Shown: positions 10,799 to 20,032 of the stretch, one piece after another
How the letters are laid out: every line of letters begins with the position of its first letter
Numbering within the stretch: position 1 is the stretch's first letter
Position numbers and translations under genes: made by a program
The notes under the pieces: generated by a model
The model's input: only the letters and a program-made list of their open reading frames with translations
The model's database searches: none
Told to the model about the DNA's origin: nothing
Source: Periconia sp. R9002
Lineage: Eukaryota > Ascomycota > Dothideomycetes > Pleosporales > Periconiaceae
Assembly (NCBI GenBank): GCA_023627715.1
Contig: JAMAHW010000129.1
Coordinates: 1-64,000 of the forward strand
Reading direction: 5' to 3'
Length of the DNA: 64,000 bases

Positions 10799-13252
10799 AT
10801 GGAGAGTGGCGAGCAATCTGTGGACGACCATCATTCGGTCGAGCGTCGCTCTGCCCGAGCCAATCGTGCATGCGCTACTTGTAGAGTGCGTAAACAGCGA
10901 TGCATACTGTCTCCAGTACCAGGTCAAAAAGCGTGCTTGCGCTGCGCCCAGAATGGCACGTCATGTTCTTTCGAGATAGAAAGAGTCAATCCGCAACAGG
11001 AGCAACCCGGACCAACAAAGTTGGCTCAAATGGTGATGCAGCTGCAGCAGAGGTAAAAAATCTAGTATATGGTCATATTCATACATTAATCTAATCGGCC
11101 GCATCAGAGTGAATGAACACGAAGCTCGCATAGCTGAACTAGAGCATTTAGATGCTCCTCCACGCAAGTACCCCCGGTTATCCACATCTTCTTCGCCAAA
11201 CACCTCGGCACCCATCATATCACAAGATGAAGGGGAACCGGCAATGCGGAATGGTTCGACTCAATCTCCCCAAGTTTTCAATGATTCAATGCAACAACTC
11301 GAACTGGGTGCACCTATTGCTACGTTGAGATCACTTGGTGCTCTAAGCGATGGACGAGATAAACTGCATGGCTCTATCCGCAACACCGCGAACCGATCAT
11401 TTACAGATCCCGTTGAAAGTGGCATCTTGACAGAAATTGAAGCTTCTCGCGCATTCAATATGTACGTCATCCCTGATGGAAGCATCTGTTTTTGAACTTT
11501 GTGCAAAGGCTGACTGCGTCACCACTTTAAGCTACTTCAAATATTGCCACCCTTGGGCCCCAGTACTCAGTAGAGAATTGAGCTCCTTGGGAAATCATTT
11601 AAGAGAAACCTCTCCTACATTGTTCTTGACTATTGTAGCCATTGGCGCCAGATTTTGGTACGAAGGCGGCGAGAACAATGATACAGTTCACCTTAATTCC
11701 GCGCATCCCTTGGGGCTACATCCGCGCTATGCCGACATCGTAAAACTTTTGGATAGTAACATATCGCGACTCTTGCTTTGCCCCTGCGCTGCTGATGCTT
11801 CGTTGAGCACTATCCAATCATTATTGGTCTATCTTCAGTGGATGCCGTACGACTACATGCAACCGGATCAAGAAGGAAGTCAGGCTGCTGTCCATACCCG
11901 CTACAATGAAATGAGCACATGGTTGGTGTTCGGACTAGCCCTGCGATACGCTGAATTTTGTGGTCTTGAGAAAAGAGTCATGGATGCCTTCAAGGATGAT
12001 CCGAGTGCAGCCGCCGCGAACTCGAAAGATGTGGACACTATGAGAGTATGGTTGAATATGGTCACGTACGACTGCAATTTTACATTGACGTCAGGTATGC
12101 CTACATCGTTGGATCCGAGGCCTATGAGCGTGAGAACCTTCCGGTTTCTCTGTCATCCTGCTTCACAAGAGCCTAGTGACGTACGCTATGCTTCAATGGT
12201 CGAGCTAGCGTGTATTATCCAGGACGTGAGACACCAGAAAAATAGCATAAAAGAAAGAAATCAAGTGATTTCAGTCATCACAAAAGCGAATGAGAAGTTT
12301 AACAATTGGCACAGGTATGCCCTTTCATTAACCCGATTATTTTCACAGAGCTGATTTGAACACAGACGATGGTTTGAGCGGCTTGGTGCGTGGAGTCGAA
12401 AACTGTTCCCCATCACGTGCGATGACTGATTAACCATACAGAAACCACCGAACTTCAACAAATCCAGATGCCCTTTACCTCAGTCAGGGTGAGGATAAAT
12501 ATCTTTACAGCGAGAACTGAATTATCGCTAATTGCATTAGTGGTACCGGCTTGCTCTCAACAGTTCTCTGTTGCGAGCTGTTCTTTCACAAACACGGCTT
12601 GAAACACTACCCCTGCCGTCTTGGGCAAGTCAACCTATGACAGTGAGCCTTACAGCAGCCTCTCAAATTCTGCTCTCGGTATCCAAAAACTCTTTCGGTA
12701 CTGTGGAGGGTTTGGATTCTTTGAGGCCATCTACATTCCCAGAGGGAATTTTCATGTTGAATTATGAAGCTCGTAGAAGTCTGCACCACGCCGTTGACTC
12801 CACTTGGATATCATACACATTCGCAATCACATTTTTGGTTCTATGTTACGTGCGAAGAATCATAGATGGTAAATATTGTCGAATTGTTGGCATAATGTGT
12901 CTGAAACTAATCATCTCCAGATGATTTACAGCTCTGCGCATCTTCTCAAAGTCCTTCTCTCTTGGGCAGTACGTGGCCTGTTAAACCTCGCCATTTTTCA
13001 ATTCTGCATAGACTGTCACGAATTGCTCTGGATACATTTGGAGACGGCAACCACGCATCGCCATTTCGCCCGGACAATGAATATACCACAGTGGTACAGA
13101 ATGCCACGTCCCTCATCCTATATCCACCTACCGAAATGGAGCACACTGCCCCACCGCGCGAGAGCTTGTCTTCTATACAGGCGTTTTTTGACCTCATGGA
13201 AGATCCAAAGTGGGATTGGGGCATGCCACTTCCCGAGGAGCAAATCGAGTAA
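10799..13252 (+). CDS. Zn2Cys6 transcription factor with fungal-specific domain
   Basis: Seven exons (10799-11052, 11108-11461, 11532-12314, 12366-12385, 12442-12488, 12541-12868, 12921-13252) encode 705 residues. Cys25, 28, 35, 46, 49 and 56 form CX2CX6CX10CX2CX6C, followed by a Pro/Gln linker and a coiled-coil dimerisation segment (VNEHEARIAELE). The third exon starts after an intron that joins AFNI to YFKYCHPWAPVLS, the usual beginning of the fungal transcription-factor middle homology region. Exon 4 is only 20 nt. It should be a nuclear dimer binding paired CGG triplets. Its position between the transport/aldolase and DUF3830/dioxygenase pairs, with CGG dyads in both divergent promoters, makes it the likely pathway regulator. 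Confidence 0.85.
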
Positions 13253-13375
13253 GCCACACAATCATAGCTTTGCGGACAAAATCCCTCGACCGTTGGTTTT
13301 CCTGAATTTAGCAATGCTGGCAATTGTCAGTTCCAATCTATGGTAGATGCCATATACGGAGTGAATGACTGTGGC

Positions 13376-13807
13376 TCACCTCTCACTGTCTGCTACCTCG
13401 AACAATACATCCTGCGCGCCCTTCCAAAGCACCAGATTTCCCAACGCTTTCAAGTTTTCCATTCCTTCTACGATGGTGAGGAAATGATTGGCCGCCAGTG
13501 ATCCCATCTTGCTTGCAAATGAAACACCTCCGTAACAAAAGAGCAGCTCCGTTTCGGAGTATCCGCCCGGGTACAATAGGATATGGCCCGCAGAAGGGTG
13601 GGTGGTGTGGTTCTCGAAGTCAATTCCCAGATCCTCATCTCCTAGCGGCACCCATAGTCCTTCGCCGCTCCATCTCACGTGAATGAGCTGCTTTCGGTAC
13701 GGTAGTAAACCTCGGAAAACGTTTACTGTTTTTGGTGCATCGGCTTCGAATTTTGCCAGGAATTGGTAAGGACCTGCAGTGATGAGAATAATATCTTTGT
13801 CTGCCAT
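13376..13807 (-). CDS. DUF3830 family protein (cyclophilin-like fold)
   Basis: A single exon of 144 residues from the ATG at 13807. An in-frame upstream ATG at 13903 would add 32 poorly conserved-looking residues. The segments LPYRKQLIHVRWSGEGLWVPLGD, ENHTTHPSAGHILLYPG and GGVSFASKMGSLAANHF match my recollection of DUF3830, a family I know mainly from bacteria, often beside amidohydrolase, racemase and transporter genes. Its biochemical role is unknown to me. It has no intron, whereas its four cluster neighbours carry 2, 5, 5 and 6 introns, which is compatible with acquisition from a bacterium. It is divergent from the dioxygenase across a 356-bp region containing a strong CGG palindrome. The DUF assignment is from memory and should be checked by profile search. 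Confidence 0.72.
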   Translation of the reverse strand: MADKDIILITAGPYQFLAKFEADAPKTVNVFRGLLPYRKQLIHVRWSGEGLWVPLGDEDLGIDFENHTTHPSAGHILLYPGGYSETELLFCYGGVSFASKMGSLAANHFLTIVEGMENLKALGNLVLWKGAQDVLFEVADSER

Positions 13808-13903
13808 GACGAAATCAAAATATTGGAAAAAGATGAGAATTGGCGGCACAATTCCGTTATAATCGTTGCGGTTGATGTTTTGAGTACATGTTATGTTTTG
13901 CAT

Positions 13904-13930
13904 TGTCGGTAGTCGGCCCGACTGCCGACA
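13904..13930. promoter_or_regulatory. 27-bp CGG/CCG palindrome, candidate operator
   Basis: Two 13-bp arms, TGTCGGTAGTCGG and CCGACTGCCGACA, flank a single central C and pair with one mismatch. The site contains nested CGG/CCG triplets of the kind bound by Zn2Cys6 dimers and lies between the divergent DUF3830 and dioxygenase genes. Its outer half-sites TCGGTAG and TGCCGA recur at 8285-8299. Confidence 0.55.
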
Positions 13931-14004
13931 CCTCCGCTGATAACAAAGATTGCGACCGAGGGCATGACTATAGGCCTTTACTCAAGAACGTAAACATCCA
14001 TGAC

Positions 14005-14014
14005 GCCGATCGGC
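14005..14014. promoter_or_regulatory. Palindrome GCCGATCGGC
   Basis: A perfect 10-bp palindrome with everted CCG/CGG triplets in the same divergent promoter, about 150 bp upstream of the dioxygenase start. It could be a second, weaker regulator site. Confidence 0.3.
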
Positions 14015-14163
14015 CCACATCCGATAGCCCGCGAAACCATCTTGCGATAAGCCTCTGGTGTTGTCTGTGGGAAGACGTAGATTATATGTAAGATGCTTAC
14101 GAAGGCTAGACAACAAGCAGCTAAAAAGATGATTATGGGCAACACAACTCATTGAACATCACA

Positions 14164-15293
14164 ATGTCTATCTATAATTTCACCCGTACCTACCAAAACA
14201 CTTGGCCAGCAAAAACAATCGAGGGTACATTGCGGCTCAAACCAGCCGCTTCTACCATCAATGAAGGGACTCTCAAAATAGCCCCTGTCCTCATGAATGG
14301 CGATTCGCCATTCGGAGCTGAGATCGAAGGCATTGATTGGTCACGCCCGATCCCTGAATCTCTCGTTCGCGAGGTAAGTAATCTAATCAAACGGGAGGGA
14401 AAGAGAATGCTCATCAGTTGTAGCTGGTACAACTACAAAACAAATACGCGGTCTTAATCTTTCGCAACACGGGGTTAGACAATGCGCGCCACATAGCCTT
14501 CGCACAGCAGCTAGGCAAAGACCTAGAAGTCAATCCTTTTTTCTTCGGTCGGGAAAACGATCGAATCGGTGAACCGTTCCTCTGGGACGTGGGAAACATC
14601 AATCGCGATGGTACCACGGTGCAACCAGGGCAGCGACGCTGGGAGCACAGCAAGGGCAACGCTCTCTGGCATACAGATTCATCCTTTCACAAGCCGCGAG
14701 CTAAGTACTCACTACTCCTTTCCCATGGAAATCCGGTTCAGGGTGGCTCATGGACGCATTTCGCGGATACACGTAGTGCGTATGCTGCGCTACCGCAGAA
14801 TAAGAAAGACGAGCTGGAAGATCTGGTAGTGGAACATGATCTGTGGCACTCGCGGAAACTTGCGTCACCAGAAGCATTCAAAGAGCCCTTACCCCACGAA
14901 AGAGAACTTGTGCCGCCCGTGTGCCACAAGCTGGTGCAAACAGCGCCCAACGGGAGCAAAACTTTGTATCTCGCCGCCCATGCCAAGATGATTGTTGGGA
15001 AGGGTTTTGAAGAAAGTCAAAAGTTGATATGGGAGCTAATTGACCACTGCACTCAACCACAGGTTAGTACACCTTATGAAAAGAACTTATCTTCGAGTAG
15101 GCCTAACGAATTGATGCAGTTTGTTTTCAGTATGGAATGGCTCCAGGGAGGTGACATGGTTTGGTGGGATAACAGGCAGTCCATGCATCGTGCGAATCCG
15201 TACACGACGACCATGACAGCCCGCGATGTGAGGAGGGCTACAGTTAATGACGATGGTCCATTCGCACTGGGGGTGCCTACGTCGAGCTCATGA
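14164..15293 (+). CDS. TauD/TfdA-family 2-oxoglutarate-dependent dioxygenase
   Basis: Three exons (14164-14373, 14424-15062, 15120-15293) encode 340 residues. The iron ligands are visible as LWHTDSSFH (His153, Asp155) and the distal QSMHRANPY (His306), with a downstream RRATV segment supplying the 2-oxoglutarate-binding Arg. The N-terminal part (GAEIEGIDWSRPIPESL, then YAVLIFRNTGLDN) is typical of the TfdA (2,4-D dioxygenase-like) branch of fungi and bacteria. The enzyme should hydroxylate a small acid, sulfonate or aromatic ether using O2 and 2-oxoglutarate. The second intron is 57 nt and in frame, so reading through would insert 19 residues; splicing gives the better family match. It may act on the compound imported by the permease. 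Confidence 0.85.
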
Positions 15294-15540
15294 AACATGA
15301 CGACAATTTCAAGTTATACGCACATCAACCTACATAAGGCATAGCACTGAGGTCTCTAATCAAGTTGAACACATATAATCAGGTACTTGCGAAGTACATA
15401 TCATCAAAAACATTCTTCCTCCCAAACCCTCCACGTGACCTTCCTTTAACTGTGCTTATTTCTGTTCCCCTCCCTCCTTTCCAACACCAAGAAAGTTCTT
15501 AACTCCATGGATAATCCCCTTCGCCCGTGTACTTTCCAAT

Positions 15541-15801
15541 CTACGGGCCAATAGGGAAATCCGCCTCTCCGCAACCAGTAGTCCAACAACCACAATCTGG
15601 TCCTCGGCATTTTTGACGTTTTGCTAACTCTTCTGCGGACCAATTAGTAGGATGCCACTGCCTTACAAAGACCGAGGGCAGGTTACCGTATTCATGTACC
15701 GCATGTGTGCGGTCGACGCTGGGTCCGGTTTCCCGAACTATGACACTCGCGAGGGCGCTCGTCGTGATGGTAAAACATAGTATGATGTATGTAAACTGCA
15801 T
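15541..15801 (-). CDS. Small secreted Cys-rich peptide precursor with Kex2 site
   Basis: An 86-residue intronless reading frame beginning with a signal peptide (residues 1 to about 19, ending ASALAS-like TTSALAS), an acidic/His-containing proregion, and a Kex2-type Lys-Arg at 61-62. The 24 residues after the dibasic site contain Cys65, Cys70, Cys72 and Cys77, spaced C-X4-C-X-C-X4-C, plus two Pro and several Gly. It could be a processed extracellular peptide (pheromone-, RiPP- or effector-like). It does not match the WC...CW alpha-pheromone pattern. I do not recognise a named family. An upstream in-frame ATG at 15891 would destroy the signal-peptide layout, so 15801 is preferred. Confidence 0.6.
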   Translation of the reverse strand: MQFTYIILCFTITTSALASVIVRETGPSVDRTHAVHEYGNLPSVFVRQWHPTNWSAEELAKRQKCRGPDCGCWTTGCGEADFPIGP

Positions 15802-16573
15802 GGTGGGATCGTGGTTGCGGGTGAGGGTTGGGTGGTATATTGAGTTTTCGTTAACTAAAAAGGTGACAGATGGAGTCGAGATGAATCTCATTGCAAATCC
15901 AGGCGACTATTTATACATTCTTTCAAATCATCGAAATGTTGCTGTTGTATACTCCGCCCCGGATATTCCACCCCCAAGACTAAAACAACAAAGTAAACGC
16001 TTGGTAGTCACAGATATGGTTAAAATTTATCGCTATCCACAAAATGGCATTGTAACATGAGTTTGGAAAGTCATGCGGTGTCCCCATATTCAGGTAACAG
16101 TATCTAGTAAGCTTACTAACTTGGCGTCACACATCACGTAGTTGGCATTCCATAGCCAAGGGAAATCAGTGAAAACGCTAGTATAGTTGTAGCTAGCAAT
16201 CTGGTCCTGTTTACGAGGGCAACACTTTTGGAATACCCTTCTGCATATCCTTAGTCTACACGACGCGTAGTTGTGGCCCTAGGTACACTTCATGGAAAAA
16301 TCAATGTGCTTGCGGGGGCGATACTCACATGTGGGGATGAGATCGAGTATTCGAATTCACTCGTTAAAAGATCTATTGTGTTTGTCTTAGTGCATGCGAA
16401 GTAGTGTACCCGCATAAGCAAAATGCATCGATGTCTTGTAATGGAAGGCCTACAGACAAGCAGATATCCTTTCTTTTCATAAAACTGAAGACGAGGGAGC
16501 AAGCCTCATATCTCCGATGACAGTACGACTTGTCCAAGAGGTCATTACCCCCTCACCATACACCGCAGTCTTT
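15802..16573. other. Intergenic, nothing recognised
   Basis: About 770 bp with no convincing reading frame, RNA gene or repeat. Confidence 0.5.
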
Positions 16574-17426
16574 TCACCTGCCCCCTTTGAGGAACTCCGG
16601 TTCATTGCTATCCACAGTTTTCAAATAATTCTTTTCCCCGAAATCGACGTACCCAGCATCTTTGGTGTATGTGTACAGCCAAGACTGTTGTTCAGGTGCT
16701 TCAGCCAGCTTGAGGTACTCTGTTCCTGCTGACTCACCACTGATGTCGCGCATGACGGGTAGTCCGGCATCTGTGCGCTCGTCCGCGTAATAGAACCTTC
16801 AATTGCGTAAGCCAAAATTCGACAAAAATGAAAGTGTAGATGATTCTGCGACTAAATGTGAGTGAGCGGGACTGCGTGGAAAACTAACTTGAATCCTTCG
16901 TTCCCGTACGCTACTGTCGCAAACCTGATGCCGTAGGCGCACAGCGTCTTGCCGTGCCAAAGCAAAGCCTGTTCTTAAACTGGGAGTGATTGAGGATGTT
17001 CCCTGTAAAAATGAAGGTCTTTCCAGTGGCGCCCTCTGGTAGAGAGCGGAAGCTAGTGATTGCATGTTGCAGAGCAATCAGAGGCGTCGTTCCATTGACA
17101 GTTACCGTGGAAAGAAAAGTCGATACATTCTCTGGGGCGAGAGAAGCGAAGGGATCTTCCGGGTCGTCGAGCTTGTACTGAACCGCATTGTACACCACAA
17201 CGGTTGGAATGCCGACGTTCTGTTTGACCTTTTCGAACACTTCAGGAATCGATTCGGGTTGATTGAAGTCCGCTTTAACATGGTAATACCCGTTGTCCTG
17301 GATTCCTTCGTTGAATGATCGCGCCACTAAAGCTATCTTGTAGCCTGCTTTGGAGAAGACTTCTGGGATTTTGGTTCCGAGTTTCGGACCGGCTCCGAGT
17401 AGAAGGAGGACTTTGGGCGCAGACAT
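16574..17426 (-). pseudogene. Short-chain dehydrogenase-like gene with a frameshift
   Basis: The N-terminus (MSAPKVLLLLGAGPKLGTKIPEVFSKAGYKIALVAR) carries a nucleotide-binding glycine-rich loop, followed by VVYNAVQY and TFIFTGNILNHSQF, as in fungal NAD(P)-binding Rossmann proteins. At about 16951-16956 the frame is lost: the sequence continues sensibly (KTLCAYGIRFATVAYGNEGFK) only in another frame, as if one base were missing in GGCACGGC. After an intron (16797-16888) the expected C-terminal part FYYADERT...SGESAGTEYLKLAEAP follows and ends at 16574. Apart from this one shift the gene looks intact. It is either a very recent pseudogene, a sequencing error, or has an unrecognised short intron. 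Confidence 0.7.
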
Positions 17427-19077
17427 TTCGCTAAAAGAACGTTCAACCGAAGGTTATTATAGCTTTCTTCTCTCTGAGTGAATACATTTGGAAGACATTG
17501 GGCGATTCTGGTCTTTTTATACATCTACAAATGAGAGTGTACTACCGAGGTTCATATACCTGTAGTACCTGTTTACCCTCAGTAGGAAAGCTATTTACAC
17601 TTCAATCGCCCCCAATTTTGTCCTAACATCTCACTATCAGTTCAAGTACGTCTGTGGTTGGTTATAGACATCTCCAAGACTAGAAAACGGCGGGGATGCC
17701 GCATTCCCCACATTGCGAAATTCGCTTTGGGTCCCGAGAGTCGCTTCTAGTCACTTTTTAGAGGACCTGTCCAATCATACCTTCAAGTTATGTAGTCAGT
17801 TGTGAAGAAGACCAAGTTTGAGCTAAGTGTTGCAAATTTATGGCTTGGGGGAGCGGCCACGTGTGGGGTCTTCACAAGCGAGTTGGAAGGTGATAACAGA
17901 CGTACATTCAAGAAAGCAGGCTATGCTAACGGATGACTTAGAGAAATCTTTACCTCAATCCAGCAAAAATCTACAATGTCGCTTAAATGGAAGATATCTA
18001 ATTACAAGAAGCGGCTTGTACATACATACATGTACGTACATGTCTTTGATGTCACTAACTGTGAACAATAAAAATTGTAGATTTCAAAATTATGCCTACA
18101 GTTAAAATCTTACAAAAGTATTCCATTATTCTCTTTTGCCTCTCGATCACACAGCACAGATGGAATATACGTATCGTCTGCATCGCTAACAGAACTGCGA
18201 CTATCCAACACACGTTGACATGGAGAGATGCACCATCACGTGATCAGAACCTGCAATACCCTACATGCATATCAATCTCTGACCATTTGTGTTCTTTATA
18301 CACTGTTTCTAGGCTTATTATTCTGCATCTCAGCTCCATTCTCAAGTGATCTGCGAGATATTCTCCCAGTGCAGCCTCGACGAGGCGCATTATACGAACA
18401 TGTATGTAGGCATCAGCTGCATCGTGGAGCGCCATGGTCCGAAGCGAGCCCCTCCGTCTCGCCAATCTGGAAAACCTCAGCTAAACCGGCCAACGCCACC
18501 CATGTAAACAACGTTCATACATCGAATTCGAGGAAAACCCATATCCACTCAGAGCACATTCTCGGTATATCCACAGCTCAACGGAACCGTTGATTCCGTA
18601 CGCCACGGACCACCGTGGCCTAGCGCATGTAGATATACACAAATGACTGTCCCGAATAGTACAACCCCGATGGGTGGCAACTTTCAACGAGATCGATACA
18701 GTTACATTGATTACACTACTTTCTCATCCTGATGTCACCTAAATCTACCCATGCATCCCCACGAGTGCAAGTACTCCCTATGCTCGTACCATGCTCTGAT
18801 GATCGTACTATGCTCTGATGATTGTATTATGCTCTGCTGATCGTACCATGCTCTGATTACTCGTATATACATTGATGATGACTTGCGACCGACATCAGCT
18901 ACACCCTTCAACGCCCTCGCATTCCACCACCATTACGAATGAAAAGTATAGGATGATCATGAGCTGAAATGCGCACCCTTTAACGAAAGCAGCATTGAGC
19001 ATTCGGCATGTGCATTTGAAATCACTTTTAACGCTTTTCGGGGAGCAATTTCCCCGAGGAGGACTGTTTAAAAAGTG
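17427..19077. other. Long intergenic region with small repeats only
   Basis: No coding region is convincing in these 1.6 kb. They hold a perfect 16-bp palindrome at 18028-18043, an ATCACGTGAT palindrome near 18235-18244 and a 19-bp tandem repeat at 18785-18860. Confidence 0.5.
18785..18860. repeat. Tandem repeat, four copies of a 19-bp unit
   Basis: The unit is close to CGTACCATGCTCTGATGAT, with copies at 18785-18803, 18804-18822, 18823-18841 and a diverging fourth from 18842. The array lies about 310 bp upstream of the lectin ATG. Confidence 0.85.
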
Positions 19078-19085
19078 TATATAAA
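19078..19085 (+). promoter_or_regulatory. TATA box of the lectin gene
   Basis: A TATATAAA word lies 85 bp upstream of the lectin start codon, a clear TATA element of the kind seen before highly expressed fungal genes. Confidence 0.5.
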
Positions 19086-19169
19086 CCATCTCAATCTCTG
19101 CTGTTTTCCTTATCCAAAAAGCAGCATTACTCTTCAACATACCAGTCCTTCCAAATATCTCTCCTGACA

Positions 19170-19753
19170 ATGGCAAACTCAATCCAGAACAATGGCTGGT
19201 ACATTCTTATGAATCTGAACTCTCGCACCGTCGCCGACCTTAATGACGGCTCCACCGACAAGGGCACCAAAATCCAAGGCTGGGATATTGCCTTTTCCGA
19301 CGCCTCCCTTAATCAAGTCTGGCAACTCCAAACTGAGAAAGAGGGCTCTTGGCGCATCATCAACGCACGAAGCGGTACCAGCTGGGACCTCAACGACGGA
19401 AGCAAGGATAATGGGACGAAGATACAGGGGTGGAACAAGGCCGATGTTGATGCCCAGCGATGGTATTTCAATAAAATCCCCGGTAACGATAGGCAGATTA
19501 CTCGCTGGAAGTAAGTGTCTCTCGGTATTTGGTAGTTAACGAGTGCTGATTTGTGAATGTTTTTAGCATCATCAATAAAGCTAGTGGCACATATGCTGAT
19601 CTAAACGACGGTAGCAATAAAAATGGGTAAAACTAGTCCGAATATAATCGATCCTACGCCCCGTACTGATTTGTGACTAGAACCAAGATCCAAGGCTGGC
19701 GAGGTGATGGCACGAGTTACAACATGCAGTGGATTTTGATCCAGGTCGGTTAG
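19170..19753 (+). CDS. Ricin-B-type beta-trefoil lectin
   Basis: Three exons (19170-19510, 19567-19626, 19681-19753) encode 157 residues. The protein is three homologous repeats, each with an (A/W)DLNDGS...GTKIQGW core, the beta-trefoil layout of R-type carbohydrate-binding domains; W after IQG takes the place of the classical QxW Trp. There is no signal peptide, so it is probably a cytosolic lectin like other single-domain fungal R-type lectins, which are often implicated in defence against grazers. No catalytic domain is attached. The start has good context (ACAATGGC). The last two introns separate pieces of the third repeat. Confidence 0.85.
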
Positions 19754-20032
19754 CTTCTGGCAAGTTTATCTGGAAGGATTCATCTCGTCTCGGGATTATA
19801 TCGCTTGATTTCTTTTCTTCTCGACCACACACTCCTTTCGAAACATTGTACACATATATGTGATGGAATTGCCCGGGCTTCTTCTTTTCAGTTTCAATAA
19901 CACGTTCGCTAGAAACTATTCAATGGATTCATGTTTCCCTCATGGTGTAATTGTTCCATAGCCCTTCTGTTCTTTCGTTTTCGCCCTCGTATTCGTCCAG
20001 AGCTGTCTGATCCCTAAAACTCTAACTATTGG

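Noticed and set aside
15541..15801. Alpha-type mating pheromone precursor
   Set aside because: Only one candidate peptide, no repeated units, and the Cys pattern differs from known ascomycete alpha-pheromones.
18028..18043. Perfect 16-bp palindrome ACATGTACGTACATGT
   Set aside because: Built from simple CATA/GTAC repeats with no adjacent gene; likely simple-sequence drift rather than a regulatory site.
19170..19753. Lectin as part of a two-chain toxin
   Set aside because: Only the carbohydrate-binding trefoil is present; there is no catalytic domain in or near it.
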